Position numbers and translations under genes: made by a program. The notes under the pieces were generated by a model that was given only the letters and a program-made list of their open reading frames with translations, was not told where the DNA came from and made no database searches. Below are positions 32,838 through 43,257 of a stretch of 64,000 bases of DNA, in pieces (the first letter of the stretch is position 1; the number at the start of each line of letters is the position of its first letter). The stretch is from Limnephilus marmoratus (Eukaryota > Arthropoda > Insecta > Trichoptera > Limnephilidae), in NCBI GenBank assembly GCA_917880885.1, contig OU862920.1, positions 42,939,019 to 43,003,018 of the forward strand, in the 5' to 3' direction.

Positions 32838-34559
32838 TTCTTCTTCTTGTGCCTTGTCCGTTCAACGGACGTTGGCTATCATGTTGGCTATGCGGACTTT
32901 GTTTACTGCGGCCCGGAACAGCTCCACGGTAGACTGGCCAAACCACTGTCTCAGGTTTTTCAGCCATGAGGTTCTCCTTCTTCCAGGGCCCCGTCTTCCG
33001 GCAATCTTTCCCTGCATTATGAGATGCAAGATCTCATACTTCTCTGGATGTCGCATCACGTGTCCAAGATATTGAAGTTTTCGGATTTTTATGGTTTTAA
33101 TTAATTCCTTTTCTTTATTCATCCGAACCATAACATCTTCATTTGTGACCCTGTCCATCCAGCTTATTTTAAGTATTCTTCTGTAGATCCACATCTCGAA
33201 TGCCTCAAGTCGCCTAATTAATTCTTCCGTAAGCGTCCATGCTTCCATTCCATAAAATAATATTGAAAATACGTAGCATCTGACCATTCGCATTCGTAAT
33301 CCAAGCAAGACTGCAGAACATTTTTTTCATGCGGATAAAGGTTGCACGACCTTGCTCAATGCGGCATTTGATTTCAACTGAAGGATCCCATCTATCATTT
33401 ACATTGCAGCCCAAGTATACAATACTTTGTACCTTCTCCAGTTTTGTTCCAGCAATATAAAGATGTTCATCCAATGCGTTATTTTTGCTCATGAGCATGT
33501 ATTTTGTTTTATTTATATTCAGTTCTAGCCCAAAATTCTCACAAGTCTTCACTACTTGATTCAGCAAAAGTTGTAAATCCTCAATGTTACTTGTTAGAAG
33601 TACTGTATCGTCTGCATAACGCAGGTTGTTCAGAATCTTCCCATTTATAACAAGTCCTTGAGTAGCCTCTTGCAGAGCTTCATTGAATATTTCTTCGGAG
33701 TATAAGTTGAAGAGCATTGGTGAAAGAATACAACCCTGTCGCACGCCTCTCTTTATTTCTACTTCGTCTGTTAGACATTGCTCTACTCTTACTGCTCCTT
33801 TCTGGTTCCAATAAAGATTACCTATTATCCTTATATCTTTATCGTCTATCCCGGAGGTTTTCAGAATTTGAATCATTTTGTCGTGTCTAACTCTATCAAA
33901 TGCTTTAAGGAAGTCAATGAAGCATGCATGTACATTTGTATTCACATCTCTACATCTTTAGATTAGTACTTGAATACTAAATAACGCTTCTCGAGTACCC
34001 AACCCATTTCGAAAGCCAAATTGTGTGACACCTATCTTTTCTTCCACTTTGTGATATATGCGTCCATGTATAATTCGCAAAAATATCTTTAATAAGTGGC
34101 TCATTAAACTAATTGTCCGGTGGTCACTACATTTTCTTGCTTTTGCTTTCTTTGGGAGAGTAACAAAAGTGGATCGAAGCCAATCTAGTGGGATAATTCC
34201 TGTATTATATATGGAGTTAAAGAGACTGGTCAATACTAGGATGCCTTTATTTCCTATGAGTTTAAGGATTTCAGCCTGTATTCCATCTGGGCCCGCTGCT
34301 TTCCCAGTTTTAGAGAGACGAATTGCATGTTCTACCTCATTTGTTGTGATTGGTGGGCCTGTTGTAATATTTCCCATATCATATTCTGCGCTTCTATTAT
34401 CATTGAAGAGTTCTGAGATGTAGTCTTTCCATCTTTTTAGTTTTTCGTTAATATCAGTTAGAAGTTTTCCATCTCGATCCTCCAGTTGCCCTATGCCGGT
34501 TTTACGATTTATTCCAGTCAATTCTTTGATTTTCTTGTGTACTTGGAAAATATCATGTG
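32838..34559 (-). mobile_element. RTE-like LINE, 5'-truncated, with 10-bp target duplication
   Basis: It is flanked by TCAAATATAC at 32828-32837 and 34560-34569. On the minus strand it holds a reverse transcriptase in three overlapping frames and ends in a (GAA)n-type tail (the window strand reads TTCTTCTTC at 32838). The endonuclease domain is missing, so only the 3' 1.7 kb was copied. It is inserted into the palindromic element at 32403-34607. Confidence 0.85.
32862..34559 (-). pseudogene. Endonuclease-reverse transcriptase C-terminal part, two frameshifts
   Basis: The first frame (34559 to about 33958) contains LSKTGKAAGPDGIQAEILK and TLPKKAKARKCSDHRTISLM, the finger region. The second (33945-33214) contains CFIDFLKAFDRVRHDKMIQI (motif A), GVRQGCILSPMLFNLYSEEI (motif B), LRYADDTVLLTS (motif C with both catalytic Asp) and LELNINKTKYMLMS. 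The third (33308-32862) contains the C-terminal WIYRRILKISWMDRVTNEDV and LQYLGHVMRHPEKYE with GRRGPGRRRTSWL. Frameshifts near 33950 and 33300 break it. Catalytic residues are retained, so inactivation may be fairly recent. The RTE-like assignment is tentative. Confidence 0.85.
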
Positions 34560-34569
34560 TCAAATATAC

Positions 34570-34607
34570 AAGTGGTTCAAACAAAGTAACATTGTTTCAT
34601 TTATCTA
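34570..34607. mobile_element. Palindromic element, right outer arm
   Basis: This 38-base stretch is the reverse complement of 32403-32440 with about one mismatch. It was separated from the rest of its arm by the LINE insertion. Confidence 0.7.
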
Positions 34608-34769
34608 ATTTATTATTTTGGTACAATAATTTACATTTTACATTATAGTTTAATAATGTTTGCTTAACTGGATGGCTTTCTCATACTCAGGCCCCCATCT
34701 TATAAAACAAAATGCAATAAGATAAGGTAATAAATATTAATAAAATATGTAAAGACGGTAATGAAAAAA

Positions 34770-35142
34770 AAACGAGTGTGCTTTAGACCATACATCTGAA
34801 GTAAAACTTCTTTAGCTCCATCTACATGATAGGAAGAGAGAAAGAAAATGTGCGCGTGCACTGCTCTCTCTTGTTCCTACAGTGTGATACAGACACTTAG
34901 ATATACGAAACGTAACTGGCTATGAGAGAAAGAGATGAAGAAAATGTGTGCTTGCATTTCTCTCTCTTGCCCCTACATTAATATACGAAACTTAACTCTC
35001 TTTCTCTTTCTATCTTCACTATCTTATATCTCCCTCTTAACTTCCGTTCGCCTGGCCCGATCACACTTTTCGTAATGCTCTCGTCACGCGTTCACCAGCT
35101 TACTCCCCAAGTCAAGCGTGCTTAAAGAAGTTTTACTGCAAA
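34770..35142 (+). mobile_element. MITE-like family F, long form
   Basis: Inverted ends GAAGTAAAACTTC (34798-34810) and GAAGTTTTACTGC (35127-35139). The long form carries an extra interior with two relatives of ATAGGAAGAGAGAAAGAAAA then TGTGCGCGTGCACTGCTCTC, each followed by TCTCTTG(T/C)(T/C)CCTACA. The same insert is seen at 42248 and 52478. Confidence 0.6.
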
Positions 35143-35975
35143 AACACAAAAAAATCGGCGTACATAATGATTTACGATTGCGTAAAATGATGTGTATTTT
35201 ATCAGGGTATTATTGTGTGCTACGTGTATATGTTTTATTCCTTTACGTTACAAAATTGTTAAAATATTGCTTTTTGTTCTCTAATTTGTCTTTTAATTTT
35301 GAATCAGAATTTGTTTTGTTTTCCTCATTTTTTGTATCAAGTGATAGATTGTTTAATGCTTTTATCACCCGTATTTATGGATGACCAAAGCTTGTGTTCC
35401 ATCGGAGTTTTTAGGTTTTTTTTTGTTTTATCATTTCAGTAACCTTGTTTCTCCTTCATAGAAGCAAATAAGAAAAATAATTATCATTTTAAAGTCAAGA
35501 AGAGCTCCTTCAACCGGTTTAAGCTGATCCAAAACAATGAATTAGTATAAGCGGTAGGTAAAAGAGCTAGGTACAAGAAGTATGTACTAGAGGTAGGTAC
35601 AAGAGCTAGGAGAGGTAGAGAGGTAGGTACAAGAGAAAACGAGCCAGATTTAAAAATTAAACTTGTCAGAAATTGGGCTTATCGTGCAAAAACTACACGT
35701 TACTACAGCTGATACCCCCCGCCAGTTCACCCTGATATTGTTTTTATTTTATTATTAAATCTATTAAAATTGGTGATGTGCTATGCCAGCCTCACTAGGA
35801 ACTCCTTTGTTGAGAGCAGGTGCAGTTTTTGTGTTAACCAGGTTAATATAAAAATACAAATAACACCACAATATTACGTCTAAAATAAAATGCAATCTGC
35901 ATCGTACATACCTTTAGAAATAAGCACGCAGTTTATGACAAAACCAGTTGGTAACAAAAATACAAATATCTACAC
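35143..35975. other. Unassigned stretch
   Basis: It holds a short GGTAGGTACAAGAG tandem run at about 35550-35640 and no supported gene. Confidence 0.3.
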
Positions 35976-36462
35976 AATTGTTTTTCACCATTTTGAGCTT
36001 TTTGACAATTTTTGCTCAAGATGGCAGTTTATTACCACTTTGACATTTGGGGCTAATTGGCAGTTTTTCAACACATTAAGCTTTTTTACGATTTATGCCC
36101 AAGATAGCAGTTTAGTACAATTATGACGTTTTGGTGCTAATTGGCAGTTTTTCACCATTTTGAGCTTTTTGACGATTAAGGCTCAAGATGGCAGTTTAGT
36201 ACCACTTTGACATTTGGGGCTAATTGGCAGTTTTTCAACACATTGAGCTTTTTTACGATTTATGCCCAAGATGGCAGTTTAGTACAATTTTGACGTTTTG
36301 GTGCTAATTGGCAGTTTTTCACCATTTTGAGCTTTTTTACGATTTATGCCCAAGATGGCAGTTTAGTACCACTGTGACGTTTTGGTGCTAATTGGAAGTT
36401 TTTTTTACCGTTTTGAGCTATTTGATAATTTATGCTTAAGATGGCAGTTTAGTACCCCTTTA
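35976..36462 (+). repeat. Minisatellite of about 84 bp, close to six units
   Basis: The unit reads CACCATTTTGAGCTTTTTGA, CGATTTATGCCCAAGATGGC, AGTTTAGTACCACTTTGACG, TTTTGGTGCTAATTGGCAGT and TTTT. Alternate units differ consistently (ACATTTGGGGC versus ACGTTTTGGTGC; CAACACATT versus CACCATTTT), suggesting a higher-order pair structure. Confidence 0.8.
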
Positions 36463-36800
36463 GCACAACGTTTAAAATAAAAGACAATCTGCATCGTACC
36501 TTTGGCCTGGAGCTAAAAACGGTAAAAACGTTATTAGATTAGCATAATGACTTAACGCCCGGATTACAATCCTTTTAACATAACGGTCAAAAGGGAATGC
36601 TATATTTATGCTCCTGGTATTCCAATGAAGGGTGATCTAAAGAACTATCGCCATGGATTACCTCTTTTCCGGATTGAGAACCAGATTTGCCGGTCTTTGT
36701 TTTTCCTCCTTCAACAAGGAAGAAAACACTTGTTCATTAAATAATCTACATTTTAGTGACAACTATTTCAAATATTTTACAAACAACATTTATTTATTAC
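36463..36800. other. Unassigned stretch
   Basis: It shares the phrase GAAGGGTGATCTAAAGAAC and nearby wording with about 5000-5060 (GGAAGGTGATCTAAAGAACC), so part is probably an uncharacterised repeat. No gene. Confidence 0.3.
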
Positions 36801-36803
36801 ATA

Positions 36804-37411
36804 CTAGCAGACCTGACAAAGTGGTTCTGCCATATAAATTATTTCTGGTGAATATTTTGGTTGTTAAATAAAAAATAACGAATGTATTGTAAGTGTGTGG
36901 GGATGGGATGGCAGAAAAAGAAAGGAGAGCTGTAGACGATAAAAAAAAAAACAAAAAAACACTAAGAAGAGCAATTGAGTGTACGATATTTTTTATCAGT
37001 CCGTCTTTAGCCAACACAAATAAGCTCGATGGTTTGCCCATGCGAGAACATAGTGCCGAATGCAATATCAAAATGACGCGACGCTTCTCGATGTGAGTGT
37101 CTTGAAAGTTCGAAATACGAAAGACGGTTAAATTTGTTCATACAAAAACACAGAAATCGAGATTAAAAAATGGGAGGGTGGGGGTAGGAGGGTTAAAATT
37201 TGGGGTTATAGGAATTTTTTGATGCCAAATAAAAAAAAATGTCAAAAAAATACATTTTTTTTCTGGATAGGTACACCCTAATCACCTAGCGGTATGAAAT
37301 ATACTTTAAAACCTATTCGCATACCAACCAAATAAACATAAAAAATCGGTCTAGCCGTTTCGGAGGAGTGCAACCACAAACACCGTGACACGAGATTTTT
37401 TATATATAAGA
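36804..37411 (-). mobile_element. Helitron-like element with TCTTATATATAAAA start
   Basis: On the minus strand it starts TCTTATATATAAAAAATCTC after an A and ends TTTGTCAGGTCTGCTAG before a T. Inside are GTGTTTGTGGTTGCACTCC and CCGAAACGGCTAGACCG, wording shared with the copy at 56962-57497. At 608 bp it has no Rep/helicase. An opposite-strand 93-codon open frame has no recognised content. Confidence 0.65.
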
Positions 37412-38090
37412 TATATGAAAATAGACAACAATTTAAAAGTTACAAAGATTTCCAGGCAGTGCTGCAGAGGTAAAGATCACGTCAATGAAGAGAGATTATT
37501 TCGAGAACCAATTGAACTTCCCTGATGTGTCAGATATGTCGACATCAAAGGCGATTTTTTGCAGCAACAGTATTAGTAGATACCCCCTATCCACTAACCA
37601 CTGCTGATGAATATACTACTGGTTTTAGCAAGTTAGTGATAACAATAACATGATTGAGTTGAATGATGACTGAGATATACGTATACCTAACCGTTTTCGT
37701 GCAAAAAAAAATCACCCGCCATGGATTTATTATGATTAATATTAACCCTTTATGCAATGCATTGTCAAAATGCTGACCAGACAATCATAGGTGATATTTT
37801 CGCATTTTCGTGAAAAAAATATCTGTGATGGATTTATGTTGATTAATATTAACACTCAGCTAATGCCTTTGATATTTTGCAATGTTTTGCCAGAATGCCG
37901 ACATCACAACCACTATTATTTCTATTACTTTTCGGATTACATTTGATTCCAGAAAAATTCGCTGTTTTTGAAAAGTAGATGAAAGAATCTTTCAGATTTT
38001 TAGAATTTCAAAACGACATGCAATTAAAAAATAATAAAATTTTCAAATCAAACATAATCTCTACATATATTATATACTTACTTACTTCGT
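37412..38090. other. Unassigned stretch
   Basis: Two blocks (about 37690-37770 and 37800-37890) are diverged tandem copies: GCCATGGATTTATTATGATTAATATTAACCC-like and GTGATGGATTTATGTTGATTAATATTAACAC-like. No gene. Confidence 0.35.
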
Positions 38091-38091
38091 A

Positions 38092-38715
38092 TTATAAATT
38101 AAGTCCCCCGCGTCGTCTGTCTGTCTGTCTGTCTGTCTGTTCGCGATAAACTAAAAAACTACTGAACGGATTTTCATGCGGTTTTCACGAATAGATAGAG
38201 TGTTTCGTGAGGAAGGTTTAGGTATGTAATTTGTCAAGGATTTGTGTAAATTGGTTGAAACATGACGATAATTGTTAGAAGTATCGGAAAAAGTCAAGCC
38301 GCCTGGTAGCTTTTATCGAAAACGCTGCCTAATCCTTTTGGGATATATAAAAACAATGCATGGTGGGATATTCCTCTTTTATAGATCTACAAAAAAGTCC
38401 GTGAACGCATATATCTATCTTTTACGGATAGCTTACTATACTCATTCTATCTTCTAAAAAAATGGTCACGTACATTGCGGTAATTGAAAAGTTATTTAGA
38501 CGGATACAGTATTAATCCTTATTAACTTAAATGCGTTAGTTACTCCTATAATCTTTCACAAAATTCCTACGTATTATAAATTAAAGTCCTCCGCGGCATC
38601 TGTTTGTCTCTTCGCGATAAACTCAAAGACGGCGGTGGTTATAAAGGTTCGATAACCATCCAGTAGAAGACGTTGTGTTTTATTAGCCACAGCATCGCGT
38701 GGCCGGGTCAGCTAG
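38092..38715 (+). mobile_element. Helitron-like composite, family C
   Basis: The reverse of 21143-21785, ending GTGGCCGGGTCAGCTAG before a T, with a GTCT microsatellite at 38114-38140. A second internal start (ACGTATTATAAATTAAAGTC) lies at about 38568, giving the same two-unit make-up as the other copy. It ends about 130 bases upstream of the host exon at 38846. Confidence 0.55.
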
Positions 38716-38845
38716 TATATGTATAAAGTTTTTAAAGTCACTTACATTTACTTTTTATCATGTAAACTGAAAATACTCCACGGGAGTTTGACGTCTGAAA
38801 ATTGCTCTAGAGTCTAGAGGTTAATGTTTTCTGTTTTTGTTGCAG

Positions 38846-39020
38846 GGAGATAACCATGGTCCGGGGGGCGCGGCTGCCTCGGGCTCCGAGGTGGTGCAGT
38901 TGGACGACGAGATGGATGACGTGTTTGCGCTGGCCGAAGCGGAGCGCTTCCGAGTGTCCGAGCTTCTGTCCGGGAGCACGGATGCTGTGTTGAGGAAGCA
39001 GACAGAGTCGGCGCACGACC
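38846..39020 (+). CDS. Internal exon of an unrecognised host gene
   Basis: A GC-rich 175-base exon in AT-rich surroundings, preceded by TTTTCTGTTTTTGTTGCAG (polypyrimidine tract and acceptor) and followed by GTGAGT. Frame 0 begins GDNHGPGGAAASGSEVVQLD, continues DEMDDVFALAEAERFRVSEL and ends LSGSTDAVLRKQTESAHD, leaving one base for the next exon. The first part is a Gly/Ala-rich linker; the second is acidic, then helical and probably coiled-coil. No signal peptide or membrane segment is visible in this part. It joins in phase to 41105-41223. I cannot name the family. The upstream exons are not in view, and may lie beyond a long intron. Confidence 0.75.
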
Positions 39021-39119
39021 GTGAGTTGCAAGACTACTTTATCACAAGATCCTTTTAGATAGACGATAGTCTTCCCAGCGCTCGCTTCCACCTCTTTTTC
39101 CGTTTTTCAATTATTACTA

Positions 39120-39640
39120 AGTCTAAAGTCAGTTAATGAAAGAGAGAGTACGGAAACAGTGTTCAACATAGTTGTGAATGATGAAAACAAGGAGCATGGG
39201 GATGAGTTTGTGTATTTGAGAAGAATGCTTACAAGGTATGGGAAAGCTGATGGAGATATTGAAATAAGGGTAAATGTAGGTAACTTAATTAATGAAGGAT
39301 TGAATGGCGTTGGCGCTAATAAAAAACTGTCCAAAGAATCGAAGCTGCGTTCCACAATGGAGTGCTGGTATGGCAGTGAGGCATGGAACTGGCAGAGGAA
39401 GGATGAAAGTAAAGTGAATGCTGTAGATATGTCATCCCTGACGCGGGTATGGTAAAACCATGAACGATCGTGTGAGAAATGAGGAGATCCGCAAAGAACG
39501 CAAGGCGGATGTGAGCATAATGAGAAGAACGAAGAAAGGAATGTAATGAAAATATAAGACGATAATGTGAATGGAAGAAGAATATGAGGAAGTCATTGCC
39601 CGAGGAAGACATTTCATGATCAAGTGAATCAGATACTTGA
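39120..39640 (+). pseudogene. Decayed LINE C-terminal region
   Basis: The plus strand reads EFVYLRRMLTRYGKADGDIE then IRVNVGNLINEGLNG, later SEAWNWQRKDESKVNAVDMS. These match the order of the C-terminal part of insect endonuclease-reverse transcriptases (a FVYLG...DGD...E block, then a W.....ES.INAVEM block). Stops and frameshifts follow beyond about 39455. There are no RT catalytic motifs, as those would lie upstream and are absent. It sits within the host intron. Confidence 0.65.
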
Positions 39641-39664
39641 GTCGTACCATGCAAGAGTCAGAAT

Positions 39665-40115
39665 AATTTTTATTTATTTTATTTATTAATTTTCAACGCC
39701 CTGATGGGCTTTTACATGACAAGTTTATAATACAGACAGTTTTTAAATAAAAAAGATAAACTATAAAAATATAACCAGTAAACATCATATGAAAGGTAAG
39801 TATACAGATGAATTTAAAGAAAGATGGTGCATTACAATAAAAGAGAAAGTTTCAAATGGCATAGAAATAAACTTGTAGGTATGTTAGTAATTACAAAATT
39901 TACAGGTGACTAATTAAATGTGATGAAAAATACATGACAAAATGCAAGATACATAAAAAGAAAACGGTAATAGGTTTTTACATTGTAGATTTATAGAAAT
40001 ACACAAATATATGCAATAGTTCCTATGTGATGCTCCTTAGATATCAAAATATTCTACATAAAAATATTGTTCAGATATTTCTTGAATAAAGGTAAACTTG
40101 TATTAAATACATATA
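39665..40115 (-). mobile_element. Probable LINE 3' tail
   Basis: The window strand starts TTTTCAACGCCCTGATGGGC then TTTTACATGAC. This resembles the GCCCTAGAGGGCTTG end next to the LINE relic at 10505 and implies a minus-strand 3' UTR. No coding sequence remains. Confidence 0.35.
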
Positions 40116-40221
40116 ATAGAAGAATATGTATGAGACGATGTATGAATGTAAAAGAAGCAAAGAGTGGATGCCAAGGCCAAGTTGTTCGGCAGTCCCTCCA
40201 TTCTGCCAACACCTGCGGGGA

Positions 40222-40500
40222 AACGGCGTAATTTTTTTTTTTTACATGAATACCGCACAAGAGTCCCAACCACTCCCGTCTGGAGCTAGTGGGACTATGA
40301 CATCCGCAATTGGGGTATGTTGTGAGGCTGAAGGTAGTGGGGACGGGAAGGAGATAGGGGAGAGGAAGGTGGGGAAGTACCTGGCTATTCAGATCTGGTC
40401 ACCAACTCGGCTAAAGCCATTTCAAGCATCGTTTCAATTCTGAATGGTGGTCTTACACCGGGCGATACTGAGAGTATCTTCCACTCTGGAAAATCACTCT
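40222..40500 (-). mobile_element. SINE family J, head missing
   Basis: A T-run at 40231-40243 (the poly(A) tail on the minus strand) is followed by ATGAATACCGCACAAGAGTC and the G-rich body GGGAAGGAGATAGGGGAGAG, to TTCCACTCTGGAAAATCACT. It lies in direct tandem with the next copy. Confidence 0.65.
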
Positions 40501-40509
40501 CATTTTAAA

Positions 40510-40945
40510 TTAATAAATTTTTTTTTTTTTTTTTTTTTACAGTGAATACCGCACAAGAATCTCAACTGCTCCCGTCTGGAGCCAGTGAGACTATGGCATC
40601 CCCAATTGGGGTATGTTGTGAGGCTGAAGGTAGTGGGGAGGGGAAGGAGGTGGGGAAGAGGAAGGTTGGGAAGTACCTGGCTATTCAGATCTGGTCACTA
40701 AACACAGCTAAAGCCATTTTCAAGCAACGTTTCAATTCTGAATGGTGGTCTTACACCAGGGCGATACTAATAGTATCTTCCACTCTGGAACATGCCCTAA
40801 ATATACTATATATTATTTTTAATGAATTAATTGTGAAATAACACAAATTAATCAAATAAAATATATTTGCGCATGCCGGGTTCGAACCCGCGACCTCCGG
40901 AATGTGAGTCAAGAGTCTTAGCCACTGGACTACGGAGGTCGTCTA
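40510..40945 (-). mobile_element. Full-length tRNA-derived SINE, family J
   Basis: On the minus strand: a tRNA-like head at 40945-40865 (GTCCAGTGGCTAAGACTCTT A-box region, GCGGGTTCGAACCCGGC B box), an AT-rich joint, the conserved body (GGCTTTAGC...GTGACCAGATCTGAATAGCC, CCTTCCTCTTCCCCACC, AGACGGGAGCAG), then GGTATTCACTGT and a poly(A) run of about 20 (T-run at 40510-40530 on the window strand). The total is about 435 bp. Pol III boxes plus a poly(A) end define it as a SINE. Confidence 0.75.
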
Positions 40946-40979
40946 TGGTCGTCGGACTATGGTTTAATAACACAAATTA

Positions 40980-41065
40980 ATCAAATAAAATTTATTTGCC
41001 ACGCCGGGATTCGATCCCGCGACCTTCGGAGTGCTAGCCAAGAGCCTTACCGCTACGCCGGCCGT
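40980..41065 (-). mobile_element. Solo tRNA-like SINE head
   Basis: On the minus strand: GCCGGCGTAGCGGTAAGGCT (A-box region) and GGTCGCGGGATCGAATCCCG (B box). It is paralogous to the head at 40865-40945, both preceded by AATCAAATAAAATxTATTTG on the window strand. The body is missing. It is not a functional tRNA: no proper anticodon arm is seen. Confidence 0.55.
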
Positions 41066-41104
41066 CAATGGTTAGTTAGTTAATTTTAGTTTTTACCTTA
41101 GTAG

Positions 41105-41223
41105 CACAAAGGTATTCGGATTTGAGGAATGTTGTGAGACTGCTGAAAGCTGAAAGAGGGTCCTCTTGTTCGTCTGAGCTACTGTCTAACAGCACGGACG
41201 TCGTTGCGATGTCCATATCATGA
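41105..41223 (+). CDS. Last exon of the host gene
   Basis: It follows a TTTTTACCTTAG/TAG acceptor. Taking the last base of the 38846-39020 exon plus two bases here restores the frame. The reading is QRYSDLRNVVRLLKAERGSS then CSSELLSNSTDVVAMSIS and TGA at 41221-41223. The helical SDLRNVVRLLKAER stretch suggests a coiled coil continuing from the previous exon. SELLSNSTDVV repeats the SELLSGSTDAV of that exon, with most DNA differences at third positions. A start at 41102 would add one residue. AATAAA follows at 41513. The gene is not recognised. Confidence 0.65.
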
Positions 41224-41535
41224 TAGGCAGATCATCATCATCATCATCTACCTTATTGACGGACACCGCAAAGCTGTTCATTAAGTTGACTAGACCTGTA
41301 AATAAGTTGAGTTTGTTATTATCCACGACGACAATATTTTGTTTCAAAATAACAGTACACCAACTTCCTAATGGGTTAACTGTAACTTTACTAAACGAAT
41401 TATTTCGCACAATCGGGTTTTGTGTATTTCCTACTTGGCAAAATTCCATCAAGTCTCAGAAAAGAAAAATCAATTAACCGCTCAGTCAACTCTGATTGAT
41501 AATAAGAATAATAATAAAATAATGTATCTTTTATC
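41224..41535 (+). other. Probable 3' UTR with polyadenylation signal
   Basis: AATAAA lies at 41513-41518, about 290 bases after the stop at 41221. A CAT trinucleotide run (CATCATCATCATCATC) is at 41233-41248. Confidence 0.45.
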
Positions 41536-42245
41536 CCACCGTCCAGATTTTTCGATTTCCAATCCAAAACTGTTCTGATTACTGACGCAACAGTTGTTGT
41601 TAAGGGATTTAATGGTCGATTGCGGTCACAATGAAAGTGAGAAATTGTAATTGAGAAATTTTAATAAATAATTTTAACATTTTCAGGTGATACTGGATAA
41701 ACATTTTCAATTATCTCTTGCTTAGATAATCAATTTCGTTGGCATATCTGGCTCACTAACATGGTCGATCGACGAGGATTGATAGGATATACTTTCGGTA
41801 ATTTCTCACCGTTATCCAGCATGACTGCAGATCGCTGAAGAATAGAGCCAGAGTTCACAAGATTAATTTTTTTTAATAATTCGACGTCAACTTGTACGTT
41901 AACGATCTGCAGTTGTCCTAGAGAACGATGAGAAGTTACCTAATGTAGGTATCTTATCAACCTTATCGATCGACCGTGCTAAGGGGGCTGGGGTCTTGGA
42001 GTTTAAAGGTTTTATACAGGGCGTTAAGGGACGTACTTAACTTACTTTAACCAGTGATTCCTAACATTATTTAGAGTAAAAAATGTAAGTGAAATTTTGG
42101 TCCCCGGTGACGTTTTTGATTTATTTTTCCTACTAAAAACATAAAAAAACTGGTATTAAACAATAAGTAGGTATTTAACAGTTAGGGGCGGGTGAGTTAG
42201 TTACTCGGCTGTGTGACCAGTGACAATATGTGGAAGAATTTTTTT
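41536..42245. other. Unassigned stretch
   Basis: No gene or shared repeat was recognised. Confidence 0.3.
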
Positions 42246-42247
42246 TT

Positions 42248-42545
42248 TTAAGTAAAACTTCTTTTCGCACGCTTGACTTGGGGAGTAAGCTGGCGAATGC
42301 GTAACAAGAGCGTTACGAAAAGCGAGGCTAACGCTTCGTATATTACTGTAGGGGCAAGAGAGAGAGGTGCGAGCACACATTTTATTTATCTCTTTCTCTC
42401 ATAGCCAGTTACGTTACACAGTGCAGGCCTATTGTCTGTATCACACTGTAGGAGCAAGAGAGAGCAGTGCGCGTGCACATTTTCTTTCTCTCTTTCTATC
42501 ATATAGATGGAGCTAAAGAAGTTTTACTTCAGTTGTGTAGTCTAA
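42248..42545 (-). mobile_element. MITE-like family F, long form, reversed
   Basis: It starts TTAAGTAAAACTTCTTTTCG then CACGCTTGACTTGGGGAG, and ends GAAGTTTTACTTCAGTTGTG (42518 onwards). It carries the GAGAGAAAGAG-type insert seen at 34770 and 52478. Confidence 0.6.
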
Positions 42546-42547
42546 AG

Positions 42548-42990
42548 GATTTTTTTTTATTGACACTGGTGACAATTTTATTGACACTTGACACTGATGA
42601 GACTGACTCCCGTCTGGAGTCAGTGTCATCAGTTTCACTCCCAATTGGTGTATGTTGTGAGGCTGAAGATAGTGGGAAGGGGAAGGAGATGGTGAAGAGG
42701 AAGGTGGGGAAGTTCCTGGCTATCTGGTCACCAAACACGGCTAACGCCATGTCGAGCAACGTTTCAATTCTGACTGGTAAGAGTAACTTCCACTCTGGAA
42801 CGTGCCGCAAATATGCTATATATTTCATTGAAGAAGAAAATAATAATAATAATCCAAACGAAAATTTGAAAGAGAACAAGACACAGAAAAACAGAAAAAG
42901 ATAATGGTCACAACTGGGACTCGAACCCAGAACCTCTATTAGTAATAATATTATATTATTTAACTAACCACCACGCCGTTTCTCCGCAGG
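42548..42990 (-). mobile_element. SINE family J with tRNA-like head
   Basis: The T-run at 42549-42558 marks the tail. The body includes GTATGTTGTGAGGCTGAAGA and GGGGAAGTTCCTGGCTATCT. The head at about 42985-42906 on the minus strand has CGGCGTGGTGGTTAG and GGTTCTGGGTTCGAGTCCCA. The head is a different tRNA-like sequence from that at 40865, so related bodies use different heads. Confidence 0.6.
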
Positions 42991-43257
42991 GGTAGGCAGA
43001 GAGGACGGACCGCCAAACAACTCGGTCTTGGCACACACTCTTTGCCTCACTCACATTCATACGTCGTCTCATAGTATATTATCAGAATAATATATTATAT
43101 TATTATTATCTTTTTCTGATTTTTCTGTCTCCGGCCTTTCGATTGCTAAAATTGTCTTCATTTAATTAAAAATGTATTAATTTTAATAATAGTGTCCTTA
43201 TAATATTGTTAATTCTAAAATTTTAAATACGAAATTGACTCTAATGACGGTTTGACA

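Larger units (their letters stand above)
39021..41104 (+). other. Intron of the host gene, about 2.08 kb, filled with retroposons
   Basis: Donor GTGAGT at 39021; acceptor at TTTTTACCTTAG or, three bases later, TTAGTAG (a NAGNAG acceptor). It holds a LINE relic, a LINE tail and SINEs listed separately. Confidence 0.65.

Noticed and set aside
32838..34559. Host gene with reverse transcriptase domain
   Set aside because: The 10-bp target duplication, 5' truncation and frameshifts show a mobile element copy.
40865..40945. tRNA gene on the minus strand
   Set aside because: Good B box, but no convincing cloverleaf; it is attached to the family J body and poly(A) tail.
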